A stretch of DNA of 64,000 bases from Marsupella aquatica (Eukaryota > Marchantiophyta), in contig OZ316894.1 in NCBI GenBank assembly GCA_973895155.1, forward strand, positions 24,428,001 to 24,492,000, in the 5' to 3' direction. Made by a program: the position numbers and the translations under genes. Below the pieces are notes generated by a model that worked only from the letters and a program-made list of their open reading frames with translations, ran no database searches and was not told where the DNA came from. Below, in pieces: positions 44,609 to 58,361 of this stretch; position 1 is the stretch's first letter; each line of letters opens with the position of its first letter.

Positions 44609-45759
44609 CTGGTCCCTTTAGGATTATATGGTAGCCCTGTACCACGTATTGGGGACCATATTCCCTTAGTCCCATACATTATAATACACATCCAAGTTTA
44701 AACTTAGATTTGGCAAACTTAGATGCCTGTGACCAAAGAGGTTTGGTCACAAAAGCTCAACTGTTGCAAATGCCATCTCTTTAGTAATGTACAGTGTATT
44801 TTACACATTTTTCACAATCATATGGGCAGAATGGTATGCAGAGAAATAGTATAGAAAACGATTCGGAGGCATTTTCGGGCCCCCACCACAAAGCTCTATA
44901 ACTCGTATTGGGGACCGTATTACCTTAGTCCTATACATTACGGTACACATCCGAGTTTAAAGGCCATATCCGAGCGTTTTGGCAAACGTAGATGTCCACC
45001 CGGGCTTCAATTTCGCTCGTCGGAGCTCAGTATTCATTCTTTCGTGCTTTCGGTTCCCTTCGTCGCTGGGCATTCTTCACGCGCTCGCTCGCCATCGCCA
45101 ACGCCTCCGCCTCGCCTTTCTTCTCTGACTACGATAATTATTGGTGAGTACTGCAACTTGGATGGGATGCGGTCCTTTGAAAGAGATCCGGCGATAGATT
45201 GCACCTCGAATGTGAGTTTCGGAATAGGGATTTAGGGTGGATTGTTGTCTCGTCTTTGTCCCTCCTCTCTCGATGGACGATAGAATTGCTTGTTCAATAG
45301 ATCGGCCCGAGTGAAAAGGCTCCACGAATTTTCAGTTGTGCCTGTCAGGTGCTCTCTTCCCAATGGTGTGGTTTGAAATGTTTCCGGAAGGGATGCGTTG
45401 TTTGAAGACATTCGGGGATAGATTGCTCTCCGTAGTCTCAAATGTGAGTTTGGAAATAGTGATTTAGGGTGGATTGTCTCGTCGTTGTCTCTCCTCTCTA
45501 GATGGACGATAGAATTGCTTGTTCAATGTATTGGCCCGAGTAAGTTAGCCTCCACGAATTTCCTGTTGTTTCTGGCCTGTGGAGACCTGTTTCTCTTCGA
45601 AGTGTGTGGTTTGAAATGTTCTGGCCAAGTTCTGCATCTCTGGTAACATCGAAGCGAGGGTGACAATAACGCTCACAAATTGCGTAGTGGTCTCCAGGCT
45701 GTCCTGCGCCGAAATTGCATTCCTGTCGAAGGCGCTGCATAAGGTTGAATTAGGCAATC
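44609..45759. other. Intergenic region with two local duplications
   Basis: Segments at about 44632-44700 and 44895-44962 are related (CGTATTGGGGACC, CTTAGTCC, ATACATTA, ACACATCC, AGTTTA). A second imperfect tandem duplication with an offset of about 229 bp covers about 45185-45625, immediately upstream of the small gene at 45760, and is likely to be in its promoter or 5' leader. No other gene is seen. Confidence 0.5.
45185..45625. repeat. Imperfect tandem duplication upstream of the 84-aa gene
   Basis: The block GATGGACGATAGAATTGCTTG occurs near 45273 and 45502, and the surrounding sequence (GATTTAGGGTGGATTG, GGCCCGAGT, CCACGAATTT, TGTGGTTTGAAATGTT) is repeated in the same order. Offsets run from about 224 to 242 bp, so small indels have accumulated. 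A potential 5' splice site lies in each copy. Confidence 0.75.
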
Positions 45760-46014
45760 ATGCCTGCAAACGGGAGTATGGTGTCTTTCACTAAGGTGAT
45801 CCTGCCAGCATTGCTTGGATCATTCGTTCCTGCCTACATTTTCTGGGATCTTGCGCGTAATCGCCACATCTTCGGCGGTGCCCCAGCCTTGACCTTTGCC
45901 GATCCAAATTGGCAGAAGGAATCCCTCTCCAAATTTGACTCTGGTTGGGAACGGGAGGGTGGTTCGCCGGTAGTAATGAATCCTATTTCTCGACAAAGCT
46001 TTCGCAAACTTTAG
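45760..46014 (+). CDS. Small 84-aa membrane-anchored protein, possibly mitochondrial
   Basis: The frame reads MPANGSMVSFTKVILPALL... with one hydrophobic segment at about residues 9-27 (VILPALLGSFVPAYIFWDL), then a hydrophilic part with NRHIFGG, and a C-terminus PVVMNPISRQSF. The arrangement of a short N-terminal membrane anchor and the VVMNPISRQ ending reminds me of small plant mitochondrial inner-membrane proteins, possibly a complex I accessory subunit. That is from memory and not verified. The stop TAG overlaps a good 5' splice site (TTTA|GTAAGT), so the last residues could instead continue in a later exon; a possible acceptor lies at 46874. The second ATG (residue 7) is an alternative start. 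Confidence 0.5.
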   Translation: MPANGSMVSFTKVILPALLGSFVPAYIFWDLARNRHIFGGAPALTFADPNWQKESLSKFDSGWEREGGSPVVMNPISRQSFRKL

Positions 46015-48616
46015 TAAGTTTTCGCTCCTCCCCTCAGGTTGCGTAGCCTGCCTTCACAGTCGATGGCGGGGCTTGACAGAAGTAGTACATCCACTGATGG
46101 ATTTGACTCCTGGCTGTCTTTCATGCCTATGTTGATGGCCGGTATGTCAGGATAAGAACAGTAACACGCGAAACCTAAGCACGTTTGAATTCATTGTTGT
46201 TCCCTGATGTAGCTTCGCGTCTGGCTCATAACAGAGGCGGTAACTTTTGTTATGCAACGATTATTTTGGTTTGAAATTCCAAGTTTTGAATTCTGTTAGT
46301 ATGCCCATGGTGATTTGTTCGGGTCATATATCGGGAACTTCATCTTTTCCCAAGCTAAAACCTTTTCCAAGTTAAGTTGTCTAAAGCTTATCTGAAACAG
46401 ACTGCCAAATTGATTGCAGAGATGAGCATGAAGACCTGTATAAAATGGGTATTGCAGATATTTTTTGTGGTCTTTTAGTCACGCAGCGCTCCACCGTAGT
46501 AATAAGAGGGTGGTACATCAAGGCCCTCTCGAATTTTTTCTCCAATTGGCCGTAACCAAACTACGGAGACTCGAATAGAAGTTGTCTGAACTTAATGTTG
46601 CAGTTTTCGAGCATAGCGACATTATTGTGTCTGTATGCCTCGCCCTCATAATAGAGTTTGATAGTTTTACGGAGAGGCTTGGAACTCTAACGAACCTTAA
46701 TTCAAGCCAGTGCGACTATATCATGTCTCACTGGCCAGCAACCTACGATCGATGTTTTTGCAGGCAGACGAGACTGCTGTTCACCAATTCTCAGCAGCTG
46801 ACTTTTAAATGTCCACATTGTTTTGTGCGATTCACTTTTGTGTTTGTACTTCTCATTGTCTATCTTGATCACAGCGCATGCGTGCGTGTTGTAAGTAGGA
46901 AAGAGCTAAGGAGCTCTTTGATGTACAGATTGTCTGCTGCTCGCTGAAACTGAATTGCTTTTACCTTCATGGAAAATTGGGTACCAAAGATTCTGGCTCT
47001 CACGATGAGCTTGGCATCCAATTTTTTAACAAATGCCCTCGAACTGGAGCGGAGGCGGGGGTAAAATGTACTATTAATGAATATCTAGTCATGAGCCCTC
47101 AACTTTCTCCGAGACCCTTCTGTGCGCAGTATTCATTGCTGCCGTTGTCATTTGGACACATATTGGAACCTCGTTCGTATTTTCGTATCCGGCTCCATGT
47201 TCAAATTCGGCTACTCAATTCGTTTCCCGTTGTTCCTTGCTTGTGTCAAGTAAGCCATTCAACCCAATTGGAATGCAGGCGAACTGTGTACGTCCGAACA
47301 GGCCGGCATTTCCGAGACCTTGAAGTGAAAGTTTCCGATATGGAGATGGGTCAATTGCCTGTTTTCTGGGAGAGCTCAACCCTCTTTGTGTGTCATTTGG
47401 TGAATAATCGGCTAAACCACATCCTTCAGCTATAGAGATGCCTACTGTAGGATTTAGTGAATAATCGGCCAATATATTTCATTTGGTGAACAATCACCCG
47501 AACCGCATCCTTGACCTATAGAAATGACTACTGTAGGATCCTTCAGCCATAGAACTACGTACTGTAGCCAGGGAACTGCTTCTTGATTGATATATCGATT
47601 TTTGGGTAGAGTTTCCGAATCTTCTGTGGTCTGCACAATCCGTCTCCTACGGAGTACAAATTGCTTATACATAGTGCCTGACAGTTATTGTGCCAGAGCC
47701 AAGAAACAATTGGAACCTTTTTTGAAAATTATTAACAAAAATCTTGTACTTCATCGGTTCTCCAATCCCTACAAGGTATTCGATTGCTACAAAATTGCGT
47801 CTCCAACAAAGTAACAGAAATTAGACTTATGGAATCTGCTTTCAGTGTTCAGTGTCCTACTGGTGTTTCTTCACGATAGGTCATTCAGTGTCTTGCTTCT
47901 GTTTTTTCACGATAGATCTTTCAGTGTTTTATAAGTTTTGCATGATAGGTCGCTATGCCTATCATTCCCCGGTCTAATCTCTAGGTGTAGGATGACCACA
48001 ATCATGAGCACGAGTCTGGAATGAAGTCATTATGCCAGCTGTACACTCTAAAGTATCCGTTGAATTCTAATTCGGTCGATTTTCCTCGTGAAAAATGGTC
48101 CGAAGACATGGGACAAATGAGTTTTCGTGAACACGTTTCACGATCTCACAACTAAGGACGTCAATGTCAATAAATAAGTGCCCAGGCTTTTTTATGGGCA
48201 CCAAGATTCTGTCACCCTGATTTTCTGAACTCTTCCATAATTTTTCCACTTTGAACACATCAACTGTCGATCGAAACTTGTTTCGAAAAGCTCATTCTCA
48301 AAAACTCACTCACGACCTCTCACCCGACCAACTCAAAAACGTTCGCAGTACATGGTAGAAACGTAGAAACCAGAATCCTATATTGGTCCTTCCAAAGAGG
48401 GCGAAACAAGGATTCATCGAGCAAGCCTTGACAGAGCTTATAAATTCAAATGTACAGGCCGCTAATAGCGTGAGAAGCCGAAGACCTCCATATCATCTAT
48501 TCGAAGTAAACTTCATGGAACGAATGGCAAGAATGCGGTAGATGACATCCAAATCATGCGCTGTTGAACACAGCCTTCATGTTTGAACACAAAAAGTACA
48601 CGAAACCACCCAGACA
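46015..48616. other. Region downstream of the 84-aa gene
   Basis: No gene is firmly supported. It may contain the 3' UTR or further exons of the 84-aa gene on the plus strand. Open frames at about 46582-46947 and 46977-47435 show no domain or repeat. A short motif with CATTTGGTGAATAATCGGC and the related GTGAATAATCGGCCAATAT recurs at about 47394-47480, next to GAACAATCACC. The ProRS 3' UTR is expected just left of 48617. Confidence 0.45.
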
Positions 48617-52339
<3,723 letters not shown>

Positions 52340-52541
52340 ATGGAGGAGAGACTCGAGATGATCGTCTTCGTCTTACAGCGCAAGTCACTGACGAGAATGG
52401 GGTTGTCTTCGCCTTACGGCAGGGTTGCATGGCAGGGGTGCGTCAGCCCTCAAAGAGGTAGCCCTTAGGGTTGTGATCCACGGGCCCTCAAAGAAGGTGC
52501 GCGACAATCTCCAGCAAATGTTGGCTTAGGGACGGTTTCAT

Positions 52542-52672
52542 GAGCCCTCGAAGAGGTAGTCCTTTAGGGGAGTGATCCATGAGCCCTCAAAGCGGTAGTC
52601 CTTTAGGGGAGTGATCCATGAGCCCTCAAAGAGGTAGTCCTTTTGGGGAGAGATCCATGAGCCCTCATGATG
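52542..52672. repeat. 39-bp tandem repeat
   Basis: The unit GAGCCCTC(A/G)AAG(A/C)GGTAGTCC recurs at 52542, 52581 and 52620, with a truncated start at 52659, giving an exact 39-bp step. More diverged units lie at about 52446 and 52491. It lies just upstream of the ProRS transcription unit on the minus strand. Confidence 0.85.
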
Positions 52673-52954
52673 ACATGTTGTACCTATGCTATGCCCAACT
52701 TGATGTGCCATTTTCATCCCCTGCGACCACCCTATTCAAGTGCTTAGTTAAGGTTAGATGTGCTACTAATATATTATCTAGCAAGATTTAGTGCGTTAAA
52801 TTGAGGCTCATTATTACAAAGCCAGTTGAGAAATAGCGTGAGCTTAATCTATGAAGATTTGAAATGGTCGACAAGTTTTTGGTTCAATGAAGCTCTCCTT
52901 GAGTGTATCACTGCATAGAGGTCCCCGTCACCTAGTTGTTTTGAAGTCGTAGCC

Positions 52955-53165
52955 CCTCTAAAATGTAAGAATTTGTTTTAACCAATTTAATTTGATTATA
53001 GTGACCCTACTGTTCTTACAAAACTCGAGACAAAACTCAAAATTGAATTTTAAAAACCCTAACATCTATCCAATAATTTTTTAAAATCTTCCCTAGAACC
53101 AACAAAATGACCTTATGCCTTGTTGTGATGTGTCAATTATGTGGTAATGAAACCCTCAAGAAGCC
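52955..53165. repeat. Dispersed AT-rich repeat, copy 2
   Basis: See the copy at 37330-37590; the shared blocks occur in the same order and orientation. No coding capacity is visible. Confidence 0.55.
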
Positions 53166-53596
53166 CTTTTGTTTGTTCCCTCTATTATCTATGGAAAAAA
53201 TAGAGCAACTTCTGGCTACGTGTGAATATAGGGGAAAAGAACACTAGTTAGAGGTTTGGGTTGTTATCCTAGAGGGGGAACATCAAGTCTTCAGTTGTAC
53301 TGCACAGCACATTTGTTGGCCTCTCAGACTAGATATTGTTTAGATGCAAACTTTTGCCAGATTCCACCACCCCAAGAAGCTATTGGTTTGGGGAAAATTG
53401 GCTACATTGCTTGTATCCATTTAGCCAATTTCCCACCCATACTAATCACAAGCTCCATCCCAAATAATTTAGTAAACATAGATAATAAATATTCTTAGCA
53501 TCATCTTTTACAGGGACATTCGCCAGTACAACACAAGCAAATATACCTAAATTCAATAAATTAAAAAAAGGCTAAAAAAAAGTAAACAATACAGTT

Positions 53597-53828
53597 TCTA
53601 TTTACAACTATAATAAGGAATCCCTCCTTTTTTCTTCTTTCATCCCAATACAAAAAAGCTTTGGGGTGAGAAAGATCCACAACTGTTAGATTAGATTAAC
53701 TGCTTTCCTTGACCATTGATAAAAGAAATGTGCACCCCTGGCACATATATGTTTCCCCTGCCCCATAAATACCCCCACCAGAGTCTCTATGGACAGGCCC
53801 TCCTTGCATTGCACTGGCATGGGGCTAG
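53597..53828 (+). mobile_element. Helitron-like short copy A
   Basis: About 232 bp. It begins TCTATTTACAACTATAATAA, has an interior alike to copy B (AAAAAAGCTTT, GGGAAAGATC-type block, CAACTGTTAGATTAGATTA), and ends TGCATTGCACTGGCATGGGG then CTAG followed by T. The CTAG end, the preceding short inverted motif and the lack of terminal repeats fit a non-autonomous Helitron. It is shorter than the 5723-12977 element but shares both termini. Confidence 0.5.
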
Positions 53829-54098
53829 TGGGGCCATAAAGTCTTTAGTTGTACTGTGGTCCCTGTCTGACGTGGTTGGGTAAGCACCTAAGCTGTCCCA
53901 CCGTCAGCCTACCTGCTCTGCTGCACCGTCGGCCCTCCAGCTGTAGAGGGGCAACAGAACAGGACGGGCCACCGTCGCCCCTTCAAGTGACCGACGGTTT
54001 GAAGCTCGCATCATGATTCACAGTTTTTGCACACAATCCTCTAGACACTCTTCAATGGTGGCTCTAGGACGTAATTCTTGTCAAGAAGAAACATTATC

Positions 54099-54248
54099 GG
54101 TGTGTAACCTTTTTTACCAGGTGCCACCATTTCCATATGTGCCCAGAAAAGAAAATATTGCCTGGTAATTTTTGGTGTGTAACCGTTTCTACCAGGTGCC
54201 ACCATTTCCATATGTACCCAGCAAAGAAAATATTGCCGCTTAATTTTT
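54099..54248. repeat. 75-bp tandem duplication
   Basis: The block starting GGTGTGTAACC at 54099 is repeated from 54174. The copies share ACCAGGTGCCACCATTTCC and AGAAAATATTGCC with few differences. No coding meaning is visible. Confidence 0.85.
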
Positions 54249-54705
54249 TTCCAGGCAGGTATTACTTATGATAATGACAGTTTGGGCTCGGTTACTGGCT
54301 GGGTTACTCTTTGAAACCTGTTCCCACAAAGCTCATATCTCACAAAGCTCATAAAAACTTCCGGGCCGGTTAGCTTTTTCTCACTTTCTGGTCATATTTA
54401 CTCACTTTCTAGTCACAAGGTTAAGTATAGGGTAATGCAAGTCTGGGCGCAGGGTTACTAGGCTGTAACCTTGCGTCCGGAATATGACCCGCCGGGAAGC
54501 TTCTTTGAATATTCCGGACAAAGGTTAAGGTCTATATTACCCCAGCCCTGCCCTGCACTAGCGTACGTAATTCTTGCCGGAAAGAGGTTGCCGGCTCGAC
54601 TTTTCAGGACAGCAGATTATGAGTATAGCAGGCCCCTGAAAAAATGGTTACACACAGGTAACCTCTTCTCCCGACAGGAATGACATACTAGTAACCCCAG
54701 ACCAA

Positions 54706-54947
54706 TCTACAACTATAATAAGGGATCCCGCCTTTTTTAGTCTTTGGTCACCATACAAAAAAGCTTTTGGGAGGGAAAGATCTACAGCCGTTAGATTTGA
54801 TTAGCTGTTTTTGCTCACCATTGATGCGAAAAATATACACCCTTATCACGTATTTGCTTCCCGTTGCCCCGTAATGGCCTCCCCCCCCCCCCCAATCCCT
54901 ATGGGCCTGCCCTCCTTGCACATTGCAAAGCATTGGCATAGGGCTTG
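54706..54947 (+). mobile_element. Helitron-like short copy B
   Basis: About 242 bp. It starts TCTACAACTATAATAAGGG after an A, as expected for insertion between A and T, and ends GGCATAGGG and CTTG (decayed from CTRR) followed by T. The interior matches copy A with many substitutions and includes a run of 14 or so C in place of ACCCCCACC. The flanking sequences are duplicated: CTGGTCATATTTACTCAC at about 54390 and 54949, and ACTAGTAACCCCAGACCAAT at about 54688 and 54991. Confidence 0.5.
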
Positions 54948-55129
54948 TCTGGTCATATTTACTCACTTTCTTGTCACTAGGTTACACAACTAGTAACCCC
55001 AGACCAATACGTCATTACCGTCTACGTAAGTCCTCCCTAGACCAATCCGTCATTACCCTCTCTACATAAGTCCTCGAGGCACACTCGTCGATTGTCGCTC
55101 TTGGGAGTGTGATACTGTGATGACACAGA

Positions 55130-55830
55130 GAATGTCGATCATGATTTCGGCCACATCAGCAGGAGTCTCGGGGCCGAGCGGATCTCGACATCGCTGAATT
55201 TGGATTTCTTTCCTGTGCCTTCGTTTTGGTACTCGGGTCGGCGAGAGTAGGTCCGGTACTCTTCTGAAAGTGAGGATGAATGGTAGCGAGCTCGTCTCTC
55301 CCGTGATTGATTGCAATTTGAGAATGTCGATCATGATTTGGGCCAAATCAGCAGGAGTCTCGGGGCCGTGCGGATTTGGACACCGCTGAATTTGGATTCC
55401 TTCCTGTGCCTTCGTTTTGGTACTCTGGTCTGCAAGAGTAGGTACGGTACTCTTCTGAAAGTGAGGATGAATGGTAGCGAGCTCGTTTCTCCGCTCCTGT
55501 GATTGATTGCGATTGAGTATGTAGATGGTGATTTCGGCCAAATCAGCAGGAGTCTCGGGGCCGGGCGGATTTCGACATCGCTGAATTTGGATTTCCTTCC
55601 TACCGCGTCGGCTTTGTGCCTTCGTTGTTACTCTGGTCGGCGAGAGTAGGTACGGTACTCTTCTGAAAGTGAGGATGAATGGTAGCGAGCTCGTTTCTCC
55701 GCTCCCGTGATTGATTGCGATTGAGAATGTAGATGGTGATTTCGGCCAAATCAGCAGGAGTCTCGGGGCCGGGCGGATTTCGACATCGCTGAATTTGGAG
55801 TTCCTTCATACCGCTTTGGCTTTGTGCCTT
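55130..55830. repeat. 192-208-bp tandem array, four units
   Basis: The marker CAGCAGGAGTCTCGGGGCC occurs at 55157, 55349, 55544 and 55752, steps of 192, 195 and 208 bp. The first two steps are multiples of three, so minus-strand frames (55062-55541, 55600-55914) stay open and repeat peptides such as GPETPADLAEI and HPHFQKSTVPTL. The third step is not a multiple of three and breaks the frame. I found no start, splice or domain evidence for a protein. It may be a satellite or a leader of a neighbouring gene. Confidence 0.8.
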
Positions 55831-56400
55831 CGTTTTGTTAGTAGAGTAGCTACGATACTCTTCTGACGGTGAGGGATAGCCAGCTCGTCCCTCTGTTCCC
55901 GTGGTTGATTGCAATTGAGACTGCTGCAGAGTCCCGTAGGTCGTCCAGTGTGGAGTTCGGCCAGATGATGTAATTCGATGTGATTCAATTCGAAGGGAAT
56001 CTGCAAGTTGACGGCATGTGACGAGGATTCTGACTAGATCGTCGTAGAGTGCAAATTGTGGCGCGGAGGAACAATTGCTGTGGACTTTCGTGACCGGAAT
56101 TTGAAGCCATTGAAGCCACGAGCTGTGAGGGTGATGGCAATCGATCCAATTTGCAAATTAGGCCTATTTTAGGATTTTCAGTTTGCTCACTCCTCTCGCG
56201 CCCTTCGACGCCCTTCTAATAACTCCACGCGAGATCCATGATTGCTGCTTAGCTGCCTTCTGTTCCTGTTCTTCTCGCTGTGCTATAGGTACTGTCCATA
56301 CAGTATTTGGTATTCCTTCACTTGTTGCGCAGGTTCTATTGGCGATTAAATGCGTCACTGCTCGAGGGAGCGCCTTTGCTCCCGGGTGTATCTCCAATTT

Positions 56401-56422
56401 CCCCCCCCCCCCCCCCCCCCCC
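56401..56422. repeat. Run of 22 C
   Basis: A homopolymer of 22 C in non-coding sequence. Such long runs are unstable in replication and sequencing, so the exact length should be treated with care. Confidence 0.95.
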
Positions 56423-58361
56423 GCCACCTGCCGTTGATAGTAATTTTTGAAGCCTGATGTTTTTGCGAGTCAGGTGAAACATGCGTTGAAATTGGACGAT
56501 GTAATGGACTTTGAACAAGTTGAGTAGTCTAAGTAATTCTGTTCCTTCTCCGTCTGGTGACAGCGAGGCGTTGATTGGCAAGCGACGAAGATTTATGGAC
56601 ACTCTCATTGATTGGAGTTTGAAAGAGATTCACGGCGAATCTCATTGTTAGAACCTGAGAGATTACCAATATTTCCAAAGTTGGAAACAGTGAGATGGGA
56701 CGGCTGTAGGCCCGCAAGTCTTCGCGAAGCAATTCTCCAACATCCTGAAAGCCCGATTCTGCAAACTCAGTCAGCCTCTTTTCACACGCGTCACTACTTC
56801 ATGTTAACCTCCATTCCTGTTCTGAGCATGCCATCTTTCATAACGCAACTGAATTAGCGAGGCTACAGTGATCGGTGATATCTGCAATTTGATTGTTTTT
56901 GGAATTCTATTTCGTTACACGAATGCACCTCAGGACCTGCCTCCGCGCTGCCATTGCTACCTTGAGGACCGATTTTTAGTTGACCTTGGTACCGCTAATG
57001 ACTCTGCGATTTAGGTTACGTAATATTCTAGAGCTCGGGCACTATGTTTTTGGTCTCGAGCTGGTTACCGAGCTACCGCTACAGCATCTTCACAGAGGAT
57101 GGAATCTGCAAGCCACCAAGCTCGTACATCCCGTTTCCTGAATTTATCAATACAATTGCATGGCGATTCAAAACAAGGTTCAGCCTTATTTCTCCCCTCT
57201 AGAGATGGTTTCATACTTTCCACTTATCATCTCTTGTTCTTATCTTTGCCAAGTCATTTCTTAGAAAGATCGTTTTAAGATGGGAGCTTGATTTGCCTAA
57301 AGCCTTCTGGCCCTTTTCCCGTAGACACTGTCTGGAAATGTTTTTTGTAGTTTTAGCAATGCCGCAAAGCAATAGAATTATGGTTTGATTGAACTTAGCA
57401 TATTTCATCTGAGTGGTCTCCTCAGCCTTACCCTGAGTCATGGTTTAGTCCAATACCCTGTAGCTCACTTCTTGGCAAGGCGTAGGATACAGACCATCGT
57501 CCTTGAATTTGAGGTCCGGATATCCAGCATTAGAGGCAAATTCGTAAGGGAAAGCTTCAAGCGGGAAGTCTTTTGCCAATGCTTCTGTTGGATAATGTTA
57601 GAAGGTGCTGAAAAATGAAAGTGTCTTGAGGATTCTGCGTGCTCGATCATTTTTATGCATAGCAAATTATGCTTAATGCGCTTCTAGTAGAAATGGGTTC
57701 TGTGTACCATTATAAATTGTTGGTCCCAAAACATTGCCGTTTTATATGTCCGTGGACATTAAATTTAATCATTCATTATAAGAGCTTTTCTTGTCGTTGT
57801 CTCCTTGTGACTGTATCATGTATCTCCATTTTCGTTGTTTGTTCCCTAAGAACGGAACTCTTGTTGGATTGGACAGTCGTATCTCAATTTTTGGATGTTT
57901 TTGGCGTCCTGCCCTTCTATTGTAGCCAACAGGGAGAGGTCAATCTTTAGTTTGTTGTCAATAGTGTGTCGTTCTAGTATTGGCATGCATCCTTTCGCCT
58001 GTTTGGCCTCATTGACATCCAACTTCGTGTATAGTCGGGTCTCTGGGGCCCTTTGCGGCCATATCAGCCTGCACGGACTGCAAGAGTTTCCTCACTCTTG
58101 CATTCCCTGCCCTACAGTAATAGTCATTAGCACCACACATGTTCTCTTTTCAACCAATGTTTTGACCTGAATCTTATTAACTTGTTACCTTGCAGACGGA
58201 GTTGGGTAGTCCTTTGTTCGACCTTCACCGCCTAGTCGTACTTGAAGGTTGCCTCCTTGTGTTTGCGGTTTGAAGGGGTGATGGTGAGACAATATCTCTG
58301 TAAACTTGCGTTGGAGAGCGACACAGAAGATTGAGGGTGGGTTTTGAGAACTGTTGCAACA

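Larger units (their letters stand above)
52340..58361. other. Repeat-rich region between ProRS and HGD
   Basis: Contains, left to right: ProRS upstream region, a 39-bp tandem repeat, the second copy of a dispersed AT-rich repeat (52955-53165), a Helitron-like copy (53597-53828), a 75-bp duplication, a second Helitron-like copy (54706-54947) with duplicated flanks, a 192-208-bp tandem array (55.1-55.9 kb), a run of 22 C (56401-56422), and then apparently unique sequence up to the HGD gene that probably includes its promoter and leader. I found no supportable gene. Confidence 0.5.
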
